Assembly (NCBI GenBank): GCA_017623615.1
Contig: JAGAOT010000024.1
Span: 1 to 64,000 of the forward strand
Origin: Clostridia bacterium
GTDB lineage: Bacteria > Bacillota > Clostridia > Oscillospirales > Acutalibacteraceae
DNA: 64,000 nt
Reading direction: 5' to 3'
Position 1 is the first letter of the stretch. Each line of letters starts with the position of its first letter. The position numbers and the translations under genes were made by a program. Under the pieces are notes generated by a model. It searched no databases and was not told where the DNA came from. It was given only the letters and a program-made list of their open reading frames with translations. Of this stretch, positions 51,767 through 59,543 are shown piece after piece.

Positions 51767-53401
51767 ATGAAAAAGAAAGTAAATGCGGCAAATGCAAATT
51801 CACCCACATACTCAACGGTTAAGGAAATTGTTGTTACCGGTGCCGCAAAGGGCGGCGACAAAAGACAGTTTGTTTTTCTTGACAAAAACAAAAAAGAATG
51901 CGAAAGAAGCTTTAATCAGACATGGGCGGAAATTAACGCTATCGGCACATTTTTCAGCGTTAAGGGTCTTAACGGTCAAAAGAAGATTGCCATTATCGGC
52001 GAAAACTGTTTCGAATGGATGATTGTTTATTATGCAACTCTCGTTGGCGGCAACATCACAGTCCCCATGGACTGCAAGCTCCCCGCCGATGACCTTGCCG
52101 ACCAGCTTATCCGCTGCGACTGCGATGCGCTTGTTTACACAGGCAAATTTGTTGACATGGTTGAGGGCTTTAAGGCTGACCCCAACATGCCCGCAATGCA
52201 GTATTTCAATATCAGCGAGGATTACGAAGCCTTTATGGCAGAGGGCAATGCCGCTCTTGCCGCAGGCGACACATCCCTTGTTGATGCTGAAGTTAAACCC
52301 GATGACCTTGCATGCATTGCCTACACATCGGGCACAACCGCAAAGAGCAAGGGCGTTATGCTCACTCATAAAAACATTGCAAGCAACTGCTCGTCCGCTT
52401 GCCGCGCTCACACAGGCAGACATGCGATAGGATTTTTGCCCCTTAACCATACATACGCATGGGTAAGCGCACTTTTCTCATCATATATCCTTACCGAATG
52501 GGGCTACCTTTGCGACGGCATCGGCAACATTCAGGGTGACCTTAAAAAATATAAGCCCTATAACTTCTCGGGTGTTCCCCTTGTTGTTGAAACAATCTAT
52601 GACCGTATCTGGAAAACCGCAAGAAAAACGGGCAGAGAAGATATCCTTAAAAAGGGTCTTAAAATCAGCAAAACCCTCATGAAGCTCGGCATTGACAAAA
52701 GACGCAAGATTTTCAAAACTATCATCGATAATCTCGGCGGCAACCTTAACATGATTGTTTGCGGCGGCGCAAACCTTGACCCCAAATATGAAGAAGGCAT
52801 GCACGATTTCGGTATCGAAATCTATAACGGCTACGGCATGACCGAGTGCTCACCCGCAATCACCTGCAACAAGCCCGGCAAATTTAAGTTCGGCTCTGTA
52901 GGCACTCCGCTTGACTGCTGCGAGATTAAGATTAACAACCCCGATGAAGACGGCGTTGGCGAAATCTATGTAAGAGGCGACAATGTTATGGTCGGCTATT
53001 ATAATGACCCCGAAGCAACAGCCGCTGTTTTTGACGGTGAATGGCTCAAAACGGGCGACCACGGCAGAATAGATAAGGACGGCTTCCTCTTTATGGTTGG
53101 CAGAAAGAAAAATCTTATCTGCCTTTCCAACGGCAAAAACGTTTCTCCCGAGGAGCTTGAAGACAGACTTTCAAGAATTGACTATGTTAAGGAAGTTCTT
53201 GTTTATGCGGAGGATAACAAGATTATCGCCGAGTTCTTCCTCAATGAAGAGGATTATCCCGATGCAAGAAGCAGAATTGATGCGGATGTTCAGAATTTCA
53301 ACCGCAGTATGCCTCTTTTCAAAAATATCAACAAGGTAAGAGTGCGCGACGAGGAATTCCCCAAAACAACCACTCTCAAAATTGCAAGAAAATATAACTG
53401 A
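51767..53401 (+). CDS. AMP-forming long-chain acyl-CoA synthetase-like protein
   Basis: A 544-residue adenylate-forming enzyme. Seen: P-loop YTSGTTAKSKGVMLTH (A3), NGYGMTECSP (A5), EWLKTGDHGRIDKDGFLFMVGRKK (A7-A8) and the C-terminal Lys region TTLKIARKYN. It activates a carboxylate, probably a fatty acid, to the acyl-CoA or loads a carrier protein; the nearby PPTase would suit a carrier protein, but no carrier gene is adjacent. Monocistronic, with its own promoter and terminator. Confidence 0.9.
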   Translation: MKKKVNAANANSPTYSTVKEIVVTGAAKGGDKRQFVFLDKNKKECERSFNQTWAEINAIGTFFSVKGLNGQKKIAIIGENCFEWMIVYYATLVGGNITVPMDCKLPADDLADQLIRCDCDALVYTGKFVDMVEGFKADPNMPAMQYFNISEDYEAFMAEGNAALAAGDTSLVDAEVKPDDLACIAYTSGTTAKSKGVMLTHKNIASNCSSACRAHTGRHAIGFLPLNHTYAWVSALFSSYILTEWGYLCDGIGNIQGDLKKYKPYNFSGVPLVVETIYDRIWKTARKTGREDILKKGLKISKTLMKLGIDKRRKIFKTIIDNLGGNLNMIVCGGANLDPKYEEGMHDFGIEIYNGYGMTECSPAITCNKPGKFKFGSVGTPLDCCEIKINNPDEDGVGEIYVRGDNVMVGYYNDPEATAAVFDGEWLKTGDHGRIDKDGFLFMVGRKKNLICLSNGKNVSPEELEDRLSRIDYVKEVLVYAEDNKIIAEFFLNEEDYPDARSRIDADVQNFNRSMPLFKNINKVRVRDEEFPKTTTLKIARKYN

Positions 53402-53416
53402 TTTGAATATAACAAG

Positions 53417-53444
53417 AAAACCGACTGTGTGCACAGTCGGTTTT
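53417..53444. terminator. Bidirectional terminator
   Basis: Stem AAAACCGACTGTG/CACAGTCGGTTTT between convergent genes, with T runs on both strands. Confidence 0.88.
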
Positions 53445-53446
53445 TG

Positions 53447-53956
53447 TTATATATTGATTATTTTCGGCTCAATGCCGAGCATCGGCAAAAGCTTTTTTGT
53501 TACATCGCTTGTCTTAATCTTTAATGTTGCCGTGTTGTCGCTCGGATGACAGCAGATATATTCCTCTTTGAGTATATCCGCATCAATCGCAAGGGCAACG
53601 CGTTTTTCTTTGTCAAAAACAAGGCTTGTAACGCTCAACGAGCCCGGTGAGGTGTTAAGCATATCCCGCATTGCTTCGGGCGGAGCAAATGAAAGGCGCG
53701 ATGAGCCGAGCTTTTTTGAAACATCCTTGGTAACGAACTTTTTACTGCCGTCAAGCATTAACAAATAGTATGCGCTGCCGGTGGTCGTTTGTAAAAACAG
53801 ATTTTTGCATATCCTGCCGCCAATGAGATTTTCGACCTCAGCGCATTCTTCAATGGTGAACGCGGGTGCGTGGGTTACCAAAGAAAACTCAATTTCGGCA
53901 TTCTCCAAATATGCGCATATTTCAGCCGCTGTTCGGCTTAAATTTGTGTTATTCAT
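53447..53956 (-). CDS. Prolyl-tRNA deacylase-like (YbaK/ProX/PrdX)
   Basis: A 169-residue trans-editing protein that hydrolyses mischarged tRNA, by family often Ala-tRNA(Pro). Seen: LVTHAPAFTIEECAEV, KNLFLQT, MLDGSKKFVTKDVSKKLGSSRLSFAPPEAM, GSLSVTSLVFD and CCHPSDNTATLKI, all in PrdX order. The start at 53956 lies one base past the stop of the preceding lipoprotein gene; a much longer in-frame start would overlap that gene and is rejected. Last gene of the nrdR operon. Confidence 0.85.
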   Translation of the reverse strand: MNNTNLSRTAAEICAYLENAEIEFSLVTHAPAFTIEECAEVENLIGGRICKNLFLQTTTGSAYYLLMLDGSKKFVTKDVSKKLGSSRLSFAPPEAMRDMLNTSPGSLSVTSLVFDKEKRVALAIDADILKEEYICCHPSDNTATLKIKTSDVTKKLLPMLGIEPKIINI

Positions 53957-53957
53957 A

Positions 53958-54809
53958 TCACGAATAGAACGCGGAGGCATATCCTTCCGCATCGATTTGA
54001 ATGGATTTCCACGGACCGCTGCTGCATTCCTCATGGGTCTGAATGCCGTTTTCAAAGGTGTGGATGTTAAGATACTGCGATTTGCCTCTTGAAAGCACCC
54101 AGCTTTTGCCAAGCGACTGCTCCGTTGAAGGAAAAATGCTTTCATCAAGCGAAAACTGCTCGTTTCTCAATTCACCCGCGCAGAAAGCAACGATTTTATC
54201 TTTGGCATCAAATTCGATGAAACAGCGTGAGGTTTTGCTTTGCATTATATATGCGCCGCTCGGAGTTTTGGCAAATTCAAGGAATTCTTCAATCTGCTCG
54301 CCGCTGCCGTTTTCCGTTTTGAAAACAAATCGGAAGCTGTCGGCTTTTTGATTGTATTCCGCAGAGTATTCCTCAATCAATTCTTCCGAAACGAATTTCA
54401 GAGAAAAGCTTGTTTTGCCGTCGGAACTGTAAACAACATCCATTCCTCGGCTTTGGAGCTTATAAAAATCCTTTGCGGCTTCTTCTGTCATATCCGCCGT
54501 AAAGCCGTCGGTGATGCCCATGGAGTTAATCGGAAACGGCTCAAATGCAGTCAAAATATAGTCGCTTTCAAGAAAATATTCGTCAGGATTCTGAACTTTT
54601 ATTGCTTTGTTGTGTTCTGTTTCGAGAATGCTGACCTTTGCTTTCATTGCCGAAATAACGCTCTCAAAGCGGTCAAGACAGCCTGCGAAGGTTTCATCCG
54701 TGTTGGTGATGTTAAGCATATCTGCGGTTATAAGTTTCTCGCCGCTGTCGTTTGAGCAAGAGCATAAAAGCAGCAGAAGCACCGCAAACAAAGAAAGAAT
54801 TCTTTTCAT
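53958..54809 (-). CDS. Lipoprotein of unknown function
   Basis: A 283-residue secreted lipoprotein. Seen: signal peptide of eight hydrophobic residues and lipobox LCSC (C18), a helical stretch (SVISAMKAKVSILETEH) and beta-type segments with EFLEFAKTPSGAYIM. No family recognised. The start at 54809 overlaps the nrdR stop region, with AGGAAAAATAAA as ribosome site. Its place behind nrdR and before a tRNA deacylase gives no functional clue. Confidence 0.75.
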   Translation of the reverse strand: MKRILSLFAVLLLLLCSCSNDSGEKLITADMLNITNTDETFAGCLDRFESVISAMKAKVSILETEHNKAIKVQNPDEYFLESDYILTAFEPFPINSMGITDGFTADMTEEAAKDFYKLQSRGMDVVYSSDGKTSFSLKFVSEELIEEYSAEYNQKADSFRFVFKTENGSGEQIEEFLEFAKTPSGAYIMQSKTSRCFIEFDAKDKIVAFCAGELRNEQFSLDESIFPSTEQSLGKSWVLSRGKSQYLNIHTFENGIQTHEECSSGPWKSIQIDAEGYASAFYS

Positions 54810-54810
54810 T

Positions 54811-55266
54811 TTATTTTTCCTGAAGAAGCTTTGCAAGCTCGTCCATAAAGGTGTTGATATCCTTAAACTGTCTGTAAACCGAAGCAAAGCGGACATAAGC
54901 AACCTCGTCAAGGTCCTTGAGCTTATCCATTGCAAGCTCGCCTATGTGAACGGAGGTTACCTCTCTGTCAAGTGAATTTTGAAGAGCAGCTTCGATTTCG
55001 TTAACCGCAGTTTCAATCTTTTCAAGAGAAACGGGTCTTTTTTCGCAGGCGCGGAGCATGCCGTTGAAAAGCTTGTTGCGGTCAAAAACTTCTCTTGACT
55101 TGTCTTTCTTAACTACAATTACGGGAACGGTTTCAATTATCTCATATGTGGTGAAGCGCTTCTGGCAGCTTATGCATTCTCTGCGGCGGCGTATACGCTC
55201 GCCCTCGTCGGTGGGTCTTGAGTCAATAACCTTGCTTTCTTCGCAGCCGCAAAACGGACATTTCAT
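54811..55266 (-). CDS. nrdR: Transcriptional repressor NrdR
   Basis: Represses ribonucleotide reductase genes in response to dATP/ATP. 151 residues: zinc ribbon C3-x2-C6 and C31-x2-C34 ([20 protein letters not shown]), then an ATP-cone domain (about 46-136, [24 protein letters not shown]). It begins 3 bases after the racemase gene. No nrd structural genes are nearby, as is usual. Confidence 0.96.
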   Translation of the reverse strand: MKCPFCGCEESKVIDSRPTDEGERIRRRRECISCQKRFTTYEIIETVPVIVVKKDKSREVFDRNKLFNGMLRACEKRPVSLEKIETAVNEIEAALQNSLDREVTSVHIGELAMDKLKDLDEVAYVRFASVYRQFKDINTFMDELAKLLQEK

Positions 55267-55269
55267 AGC

Positions 55270-56004
55270 TTAAACACTCCTTATGTTTTGTTTTATTTTT
55301 TTGCCGCAGAGCTCAATGCTCTTTTTGGCAAGAGTAACCAAAGAATCAACGATTGTTTCATCCGCGATGCTGTAGTCGCGATAGATTACCGAAAGCTCCG
55401 TGCAGCCCAAAACAACGCAGTCGCAGCCGCATCTTTTCAGGTTGTTGATAATCCTCCAGAAGCTTTCTATGTCAACGGTTTTACCCGCTTTGACCTGACC
55501 GTAGATTATTTCCATGAGCGCATCGGTATCCGCCTCATCGGGCACGGCAAAATCAAGCCCGTGCTTTTGAAGCGTTTTTTGATATGAGCCGGAGGACAGT
55601 GTGCCCTTTGTGGCAAGTATACCAACCTTTTTGGCATCGGGAACGGTATTTTTTATGTGCAAAACCGTTTCCTCAATTATGTTGATGATTTTAACATCAA
55701 CCACACTTTGTATTTCATCATAGAAATAATGCGCCGTGTTGCAGGGAATAACGATATAATCCGAGCCTGCTTTTTGAAGCGTTTTTGCATCTTCCGCCAT
55801 CTGCGGCAGGGGATTCGGCTCATTCGGGTCAAGGATATAGTTTGTGCGGTCATGGATTGCCGCGTGATTCAGGATAATCATTGAAACATGCTCCTGGTCA
55901 ACGGCGGCATCTGTCAGCCTTATAACAAGCTCCGCAAAATAGATTGTTGCAAGCGGACCGACCCCGCCAAGCACGCCGAGCTTTGTTTCTTTGTTTTCGC
56001 TCAT
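55270..56004 (-). CDS. Aspartate/glutamate racemase family protein
   Basis: A 244-residue cofactor-independent amino-acid racemase. Seen: GVLGGVGPLATIYFAE at the start, first catalytic Cys in IVIPCNTAHYFYDEIQ, second in VVLGCTELSVIY, and DRTNYIL after the first substrate loop. Asp is the likely substrate in the RacX/YgeA/Asp-racemase branch. The neighbour 7 bases upstream is a D-aspartate-ligase-like ATP-grasp enzyme, so the pair would make and use D-Asp, as the Enterococcus faecium Asl/Rac pair does. Confidence 0.85.
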   Translation of the reverse strand: MSENKETKLGVLGGVGPLATIYFAELVIRLTDAAVDQEHVSMIILNHAAIHDRTNYILDPNEPNPLPQMAEDAKTLQKAGSDYIVIPCNTAHYFYDEIQSVVDVKIINIIEETVLHIKNTVPDAKKVGILATKGTLSSGSYQKTLQKHGLDFAVPDEADTDALMEIIYGQVKAGKTVDIESFWRIINNLKRCGCDCVVLGCTELSVIYRDYSIADETIVDSLVTLAKKSIELCGKKIKQNIRSV

Positions 56005-56011
56005 TTAATCA

Positions 56012-57223
56012 CTATCCGTAAATTTTGTATTTCCTGATTTGATTATAGAAAACTGCGTTGGTGTAGAAAATTCTTTTCGGGTTTTTATCTGCCTTGTATT
56101 TAATCGGGAAAGTCCAGCGACCCTCTTTCATAAGCTTCAAGGCTCTGCTTTTGAGTTCTTCGTCGTGAACATAATTCTTTATAACATATTTGGGCACGAG
56201 CGAGAAAAGATGCTCCTTATCTGCAACGGTATATTCAAGCTCTTTTTCATAAATCAAATCGTCAACAATCCATTTAACGGTGTTAAAGCCGCTGGCAGTA
56301 ACATAAAAATTGCTTCTGCCAAGGCGCACGTTAATCTCAAAAAACTTGAATTTACCGTCTCTTGTGTCATATTTAATGTCAAAGTTTGCAAATCCGGTAT
56401 ATCCGATATGCTCAAGGAATTTTGTGGCGGCGGCAACAATTTGGTCATTCACTTCGTTGATGATAACAACGGGGTTGCCTATAGCCGATGGGGTGTGGTC
56501 CTCCAGCAAAACATGGCCGAGCGAAGCGAACTTCACCTTTGCGTTTCTGTCGCAGTAGCAGGTGAGCACTCTCATATATGTATCGTCGCCGGGGATGCAG
56601 TCCTGAATGAGGAACTTGTAGTTATAATCGGTTTTCTCGAGCTTTGCGAGCATGTCGTCAAGCTCCTGCCTTGTTTTGAATCTGAAAACCTTGCGCTTGC
56701 CGTCAAATTTCGCGTAGTGATACATTGCGCTGTTGGCGGGCTTTGCAATAATCGGATATTCAAAATCAAAGTCCATTGCGTTTTCTTCGCCGCAATTATA
56801 AACATAGGTTCTCGGGTAGTCAATGCCGAGCTCCTCGCAAATTTCATAGAATTTATCCTTAAGAACAATTTTATTGAGCAAATCCTCATCAATATAGGGG
56901 ATAACATAATATTCGCTCAAGAGGGGCTTGTTTTCAATCAAAATTCTGACATACCAGTCGCCGCAGCCCATAACAATCAGCTTCTTTTTGCCCATGAATT
57001 CCTTGCCGACTTCTATAAGAGTGTTGACAAGAGTTTCCTTGTTTTCAAGACCGGGAAAAACGCGGTTTTCGATAATGTCGCTGTTTGCGATATATTCGCA
57101 TTTTTTCATGCTTAAAACGAGCGACTTGATTTTATATTCCTCGTGAAAGCTTCGCGCAAGGCTGTATGCCGTAAAATCCGCGCCGAGGATGACGGGCAAA
57201 AATTCTTTTTCCTCAAATTCCAT
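56012..57223 (-). CDS. ATP-grasp ligase, putative D-aspartate ligase
   Basis: A 403-residue ATP-grasp enzyme. Seen: FLPVILGADFTAYSLARSFHEEY, VMGCGDWYV, VIPYIDEDLL, YPIIAKPANSAMYHY, IQDCIPGDDTYMRVL, HTPSAIGN, and the Mg-binding FFEINVRLGRSNFYV; these match the layout of Enterococcus faecium Asl, which adds D-Asp to the peptidoglycan Lys side chain. An Asp/Glu racemase gene follows it, which supports D-Asp as substrate. First gene of a five-gene operon with its own consensus promoter. Confidence 0.72.
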   Translation of the reverse strand: MEFEEKEFLPVILGADFTAYSLARSFHEEYKIKSLVLSMKKCEYIANSDIIENRVFPGLENKETLVNTLIEVGKEFMGKKKLIVMGCGDWYVRILIENKPLLSEYYVIPYIDEDLLNKIVLKDKFYEICEELGIDYPRTYVYNCGEENAMDFDFEYPIIAKPANSAMYHYAKFDGKRKVFRFKTRQELDDMLAKLEKTDYNYKFLIQDCIPGDDTYMRVLTCYCDRNAKVKFASLGHVLLEDHTPSAIGNPVVIINEVNDQIVAAATKFLEHIGYTGFANFDIKYDTRDGKFKFFEINVRLGRSNFYVTASGFNTVKWIVDDLIYEKELEYTVADKEHLFSLVPKYVIKNYVHDEELKSRALKLMKEGRWTFPIKYKADKNPKRIFYTNAVFYNQIRKYKIYG

Positions 57224-57255
57224 TATCTACAACTCCAAACGGTAAACTTAAAATT

Positions 57256-57284
57256 ATTATATTACATCTGAATTTTATTTGCAA
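57256..57284 (-). promoter_or_regulatory. Promoter of the ligase-racemase-nrdR operon
   Basis: Minus strand: TTGCAA (57284-57279), 17-base spacer, TATAAT (57261-57256). Confidence 0.8.
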
Positions 57285-57289
57285 GCGGT

Positions 57290-58063
57290 TTACAAATTTT
57301 CCAGATAAGTCAAGGCTTTTTTCAGGTCTGAAACATCTCCGAAGCCCGCGCGGTAAAGCTCGATTATATAATCGCCTGCATAATTTACGGAGTTCATAAC
57401 CGAGAACAGCTCTTTGAAATCAAAATTGCCGAGGGCGGGGGGCATGCAGTCGTGCTCAGCGTTATGGTCGCTCAAATGAATGTGGATAATATCCTTTTTA
57501 AATTCTTTTGCAAATTCAATGGGTGAATATCCCGCACGCACCGCCTGCTTAACATCAAAAACAAGCTTAAAATCATTGCCGAGAGCTGCCTTCATGCGCT
57601 TGAGAAAATCGGGATTTTCGCTGAAATGGCGGTTAACGTTTTCCTGCGCAACGGTAACTCCGAAGGCTTTTCCTGCATTCACAAGCTTCATGAAACGCTC
57701 AAAATATTCGTTTTCCGGAATTTTTGAGGGCAGTAAGGAGCCGTGAATAACCGAAATTTCCGCACCAACCGCCGCCGTTACCTCAAATGCGCGCTTGTAA
57801 AATTCAAGCATATCATCAAAACGCCTTTGATATTCGCTGAAAAGCATATAGGTTTCAGCAAAAGACGAGAAGGGGTGAACGGAAACAATTTTTATTCCGC
57901 GTTCTGCCGATATTTCGTTAAGAATTTTCGCAAAATCTATGGTTGTTTCGCTCGGAGAATTAAGGAACACCTCGCAGGTTTTAACTCCGAGGTCTGCAAG
58001 CTGTATGAGCGATTTTTCTGTTTCCTGCGGGTAAAGGCAGGAAGTGGAAATGCCGAATGCCAT
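57290..58063 (-). CDS. Sugar phosphate isomerase/epimerase-like TIM-barrel protein
   Basis: A 257-residue xylose-isomerase-like barrel. Seen: FGISTSCLYPQETEKSL, KTCEVFLNSPSET, SVHPFSSF, ISVIHGSLLPS, VAQENVNRH (metal Glu), LVFDVKQAVRAG and HIHLSDHNAEHDCMPPALG with the metal His and Asp. Members isomerise or epimerise sugars or act on inositol-type compounds; the substrate is unknown. AAGGA lies about ten bases before the ATG. Its stop lies just inside the promoter region of the next operon. Confidence 0.82.
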   Translation of the reverse strand: MAFGISTSCLYPQETEKSLIQLADLGVKTCEVFLNSPSETTIDFAKILNEISAERGIKIVSVHPFSSFAETYMLFSEYQRRFDDMLEFYKRAFEVTAAVGAEISVIHGSLLPSKIPENEYFERFMKLVNAGKAFGVTVAQENVNRHFSENPDFLKRMKAALGNDFKLVFDVKQAVRAGYSPIEFAKEFKKDIIHIHLSDHNAEHDCMPPALGNFDFKELFSVMNSVNYAGDYIIELYRAGFGDVSDLKKALTYLENL

Positions 58064-58096
58064 TTTGTTCAGTCCTTGTTTGGTAATATTTTAGGT

Positions 58097-58125
58097 TTGA
58101 AACGATGCTGCCGATGAAGTATAAT
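58097..58125 (+). promoter_or_regulatory. Promoter of the small membrane-protein gene
   Basis: TTGAAA (58097-58102), 17-base spacer, TATAAT (58120-58125), 17 bases before the start, followed by TTGGAGG. Confidence 0.8.
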
Positions 58126-58142
58126 TTCATTGGAGGTACGAT

Positions 58143-58394
58143 ATGAGAAAGATTTTTAAAGAGATTCACACTCCTGCGCGCAGGGCGTTTGTTATCGGAT
58201 GGATTGTTATAGCTGCCGTTGTTGCCGCTTCAGCTGTTCTTTACATAGGGGCGGGCAGGGTGTTCGATTATTATTCTTCTGTTGAAATGAGCGAAAAGCT
58301 GCTTGCAAGCGCAAGACCCGCATCAATCGGGGTGTGTGCATGCTCGCTCGGCTTGGAATACCGCGCGATACACAAGAAAAATTCTTCAAATTAA
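58143..58394 (+). CDS. Small membrane protein of unknown function
   Basis: An 83-residue protein with a basic N-terminus (RKIFKEIHTPARR), one hydrophobic helix (about 17-39, FVIGWIVIAAVVAASAVLYIGAG minus ends), then a short C-terminal domain with a CACS pair. No family recognised. Strong promoter, strong GGAGG and a terminator make this a real single gene rather than chance. Confidence 0.65.
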   Translation: MRKIFKEIHTPARRAFVIGWIVIAAVVAASAVLYIGAGRVFDYYSSVEMSEKLLASARPASIGVCACSLGLEYRAIHKKNSSN

Positions 58395-58397
58395 ATT

Positions 58398-58493
58398 ATA
58401 ACACATTAAAACCTAAAGGTCGAGAAAATCATCAAATTTTTTCGACCTTATTTTTTATTATTTTTTCTCGACTTTTTCACTTTAATGTGTTAT
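58398..58493. repeat. 96-bp imperfect inverted repeat with nested hairpins
   Basis: Arms ATAACACATTAAA (58398-58410) and TTTAATGTGTTAT (58481-58493) are perfectly complementary; further inside, GTCGAGAAAA (58419-58428) pairs with TTTTCTCGAC (58463-58472). It may be a MITE-like palindrome or a regulatory RNA. It overlaps the terminator of the small membrane-protein gene and the promoter of the next operon. Confidence 0.75.
58416..58449 (+). terminator. Terminator of the small membrane-protein gene
   Basis: Stem AAGGTCGA (58416-58423)/TCGACCTT (58442-58449) followed by ATTTTTTATTATTTTTT. Confidence 0.8.
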
Positions 58494-58496
58494 GAT
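58468..58496 (+). promoter_or_regulatory. Promoter of the Gfo/Idh-PHP-GPH operon
   Basis: TCGACT (58468-58473), 17-base spacer, TATGAT (58491-58496). The right arm of the long inverted repeat covers the spacer and -10, so an operator function is possible. A small hairpin ATACGGC-TGT-GCCGTAT (58509-58525) lies in the leader beside the ribosome site. Confidence 0.6.
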
Positions 58497-58538
58497 ACCC
58501 TTGTATTAATACGGCTGTGCCGTATATCGGAGGAATGA

Positions 58539-59537
58539 ATGATGCTTAAAGTTGCAATGCTTTCAAAATGGCATGTTCACGCAGAGGGTTATGCCCGCGA
58601 TTTTTTAAAGACCGGCAAGGCGGAAATTACCGCAGTCTGGGACGAAAAGCCCGAAAGGGGAATGCCTTGGGCTGAAGCGCTCGGCTGTGATTTTGAGGCA
58701 GACTTGGATGCGCTTCTTGCAAGGAACGATGTTGATGCGGTTTGCTGCTGCGCTCCCACCACCATGCACAAGGATGTTTTAATCCGTGCCGCAAAAGCGG
58801 GCAAGCATATTTTTACGGAAAAGACTCTTGCATGCACGGTTGAGGAATGCCGTGAAATTGCAAAGGCTGTTGAAGAAAACGGCGTAACCTTTACCATTTC
58901 GTTCCCCCACAAGGCGTGGCCTGCAGTCAGATTTGCGAAAAAACATATAGAAAACGGCGATTTCGGCAGAGTGACCAATGTCAGAATCCGCAACGCTCAC
59001 AACGGCGTCAGCGGCAAATGGCTGCCCGAATATTGGTTTGTTAAAGAGGACTGCGCGGGCGGCGCAATGATGGATTTGGGCTGCCATCCGATGTATCTTT
59101 TAGCTTATCTTTGCGGAAAGCCCAAAAAGATAACGGGCATAGCCAATTCCGTGCTCGGCACTCCCGTTGACGAGAACGCAATTTCAGTTATTGAATTTGA
59201 AAACGGCGCAATCGGCGTTTCCGAAACCTCTTTTCTCGCATTTTCCTCGCCCTACACAATCGAGGTTCACGGCACGGAGGGCATTTTCCTCTGGCGCGGA
59301 AACAATGACATGAAGTATAAAACCGTTGAAACCGCAAAGCTCAACAAGGACTTCATAACCCCCGATGTTATGCCCGAGGACGGCGGCTATCCTATAAACC
59401 TTTTTGTTGATGCATGCATCAACGGCACGGGCTCGCCCGACGGACTCGGCATGGAGGATGCCATTGAGCTTGCTTGCCTGCTTGAAAATTCATATATTTC
59501 GTATGAAACCGGCAAAACGGTTGAAATAAAGGAGTAA
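58539..59537 (+). CDS. Gfo/Idh/MocA-family oxidoreductase
   Basis: A 332-residue NAD(P)-dependent dehydrogenase. Seen: N-terminal Rossmann fold with the compact MLKVAMLSKWHVHAEGY opening in place of the usual GxGxxG, CCCAPTTMHKDVLIRAAKAGKHIFTEKTLA with the EKTLA (EKP-like) segment, and GGAMMDLGCHPMYLLAYLCGKPK with the catalytic-type Asp and His. Substrate is a sugar or inositol-type polyol by family. GGAGG lies 5 bases before this ATG and 8 before the next in-frame ATG. First gene of an operon; the PHP gene follows after 6 bases. Confidence 0.87.
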   Translation: MMLKVAMLSKWHVHAEGYARDFLKTGKAEITAVWDEKPERGMPWAEALGCDFEADLDALLARNDVDAVCCCAPTTMHKDVLIRAAKAGKHIFTEKTLACTVEECREIAKAVEENGVTFTISFPHKAWPAVRFAKKHIENGDFGRVTNVRIRNAHNGVSGKWLPEYWFVKEDCAGGAMMDLGCHPMYLLAYLCGKPKKITGIANSVLGTPVDENAISVIEFENGAIGVSETSFLAFSSPYTIEVHGTEGIFLWRGNNDMKYKTVETAKLNKDFITPDVMPEDGGYPINLFVDACINGTGSPDGLGMEDAIELACLLENSYISYETGKTVEIKE

Positions 59538-59543
59538 ATAAAA

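Noticed and set aside
53957..54148. A 64-residue N-terminal extension of the PrdX-like deacylase
   Set aside because: It overlaps the upstream lipoprotein gene in another frame and has no family similarity.
56039..57115. Long plus-strand open frame over the D-Asp ligase gene (358 codons)
   Set aside because: Antisense shadow of a well-supported enzyme; the translation has no recognisable domain.
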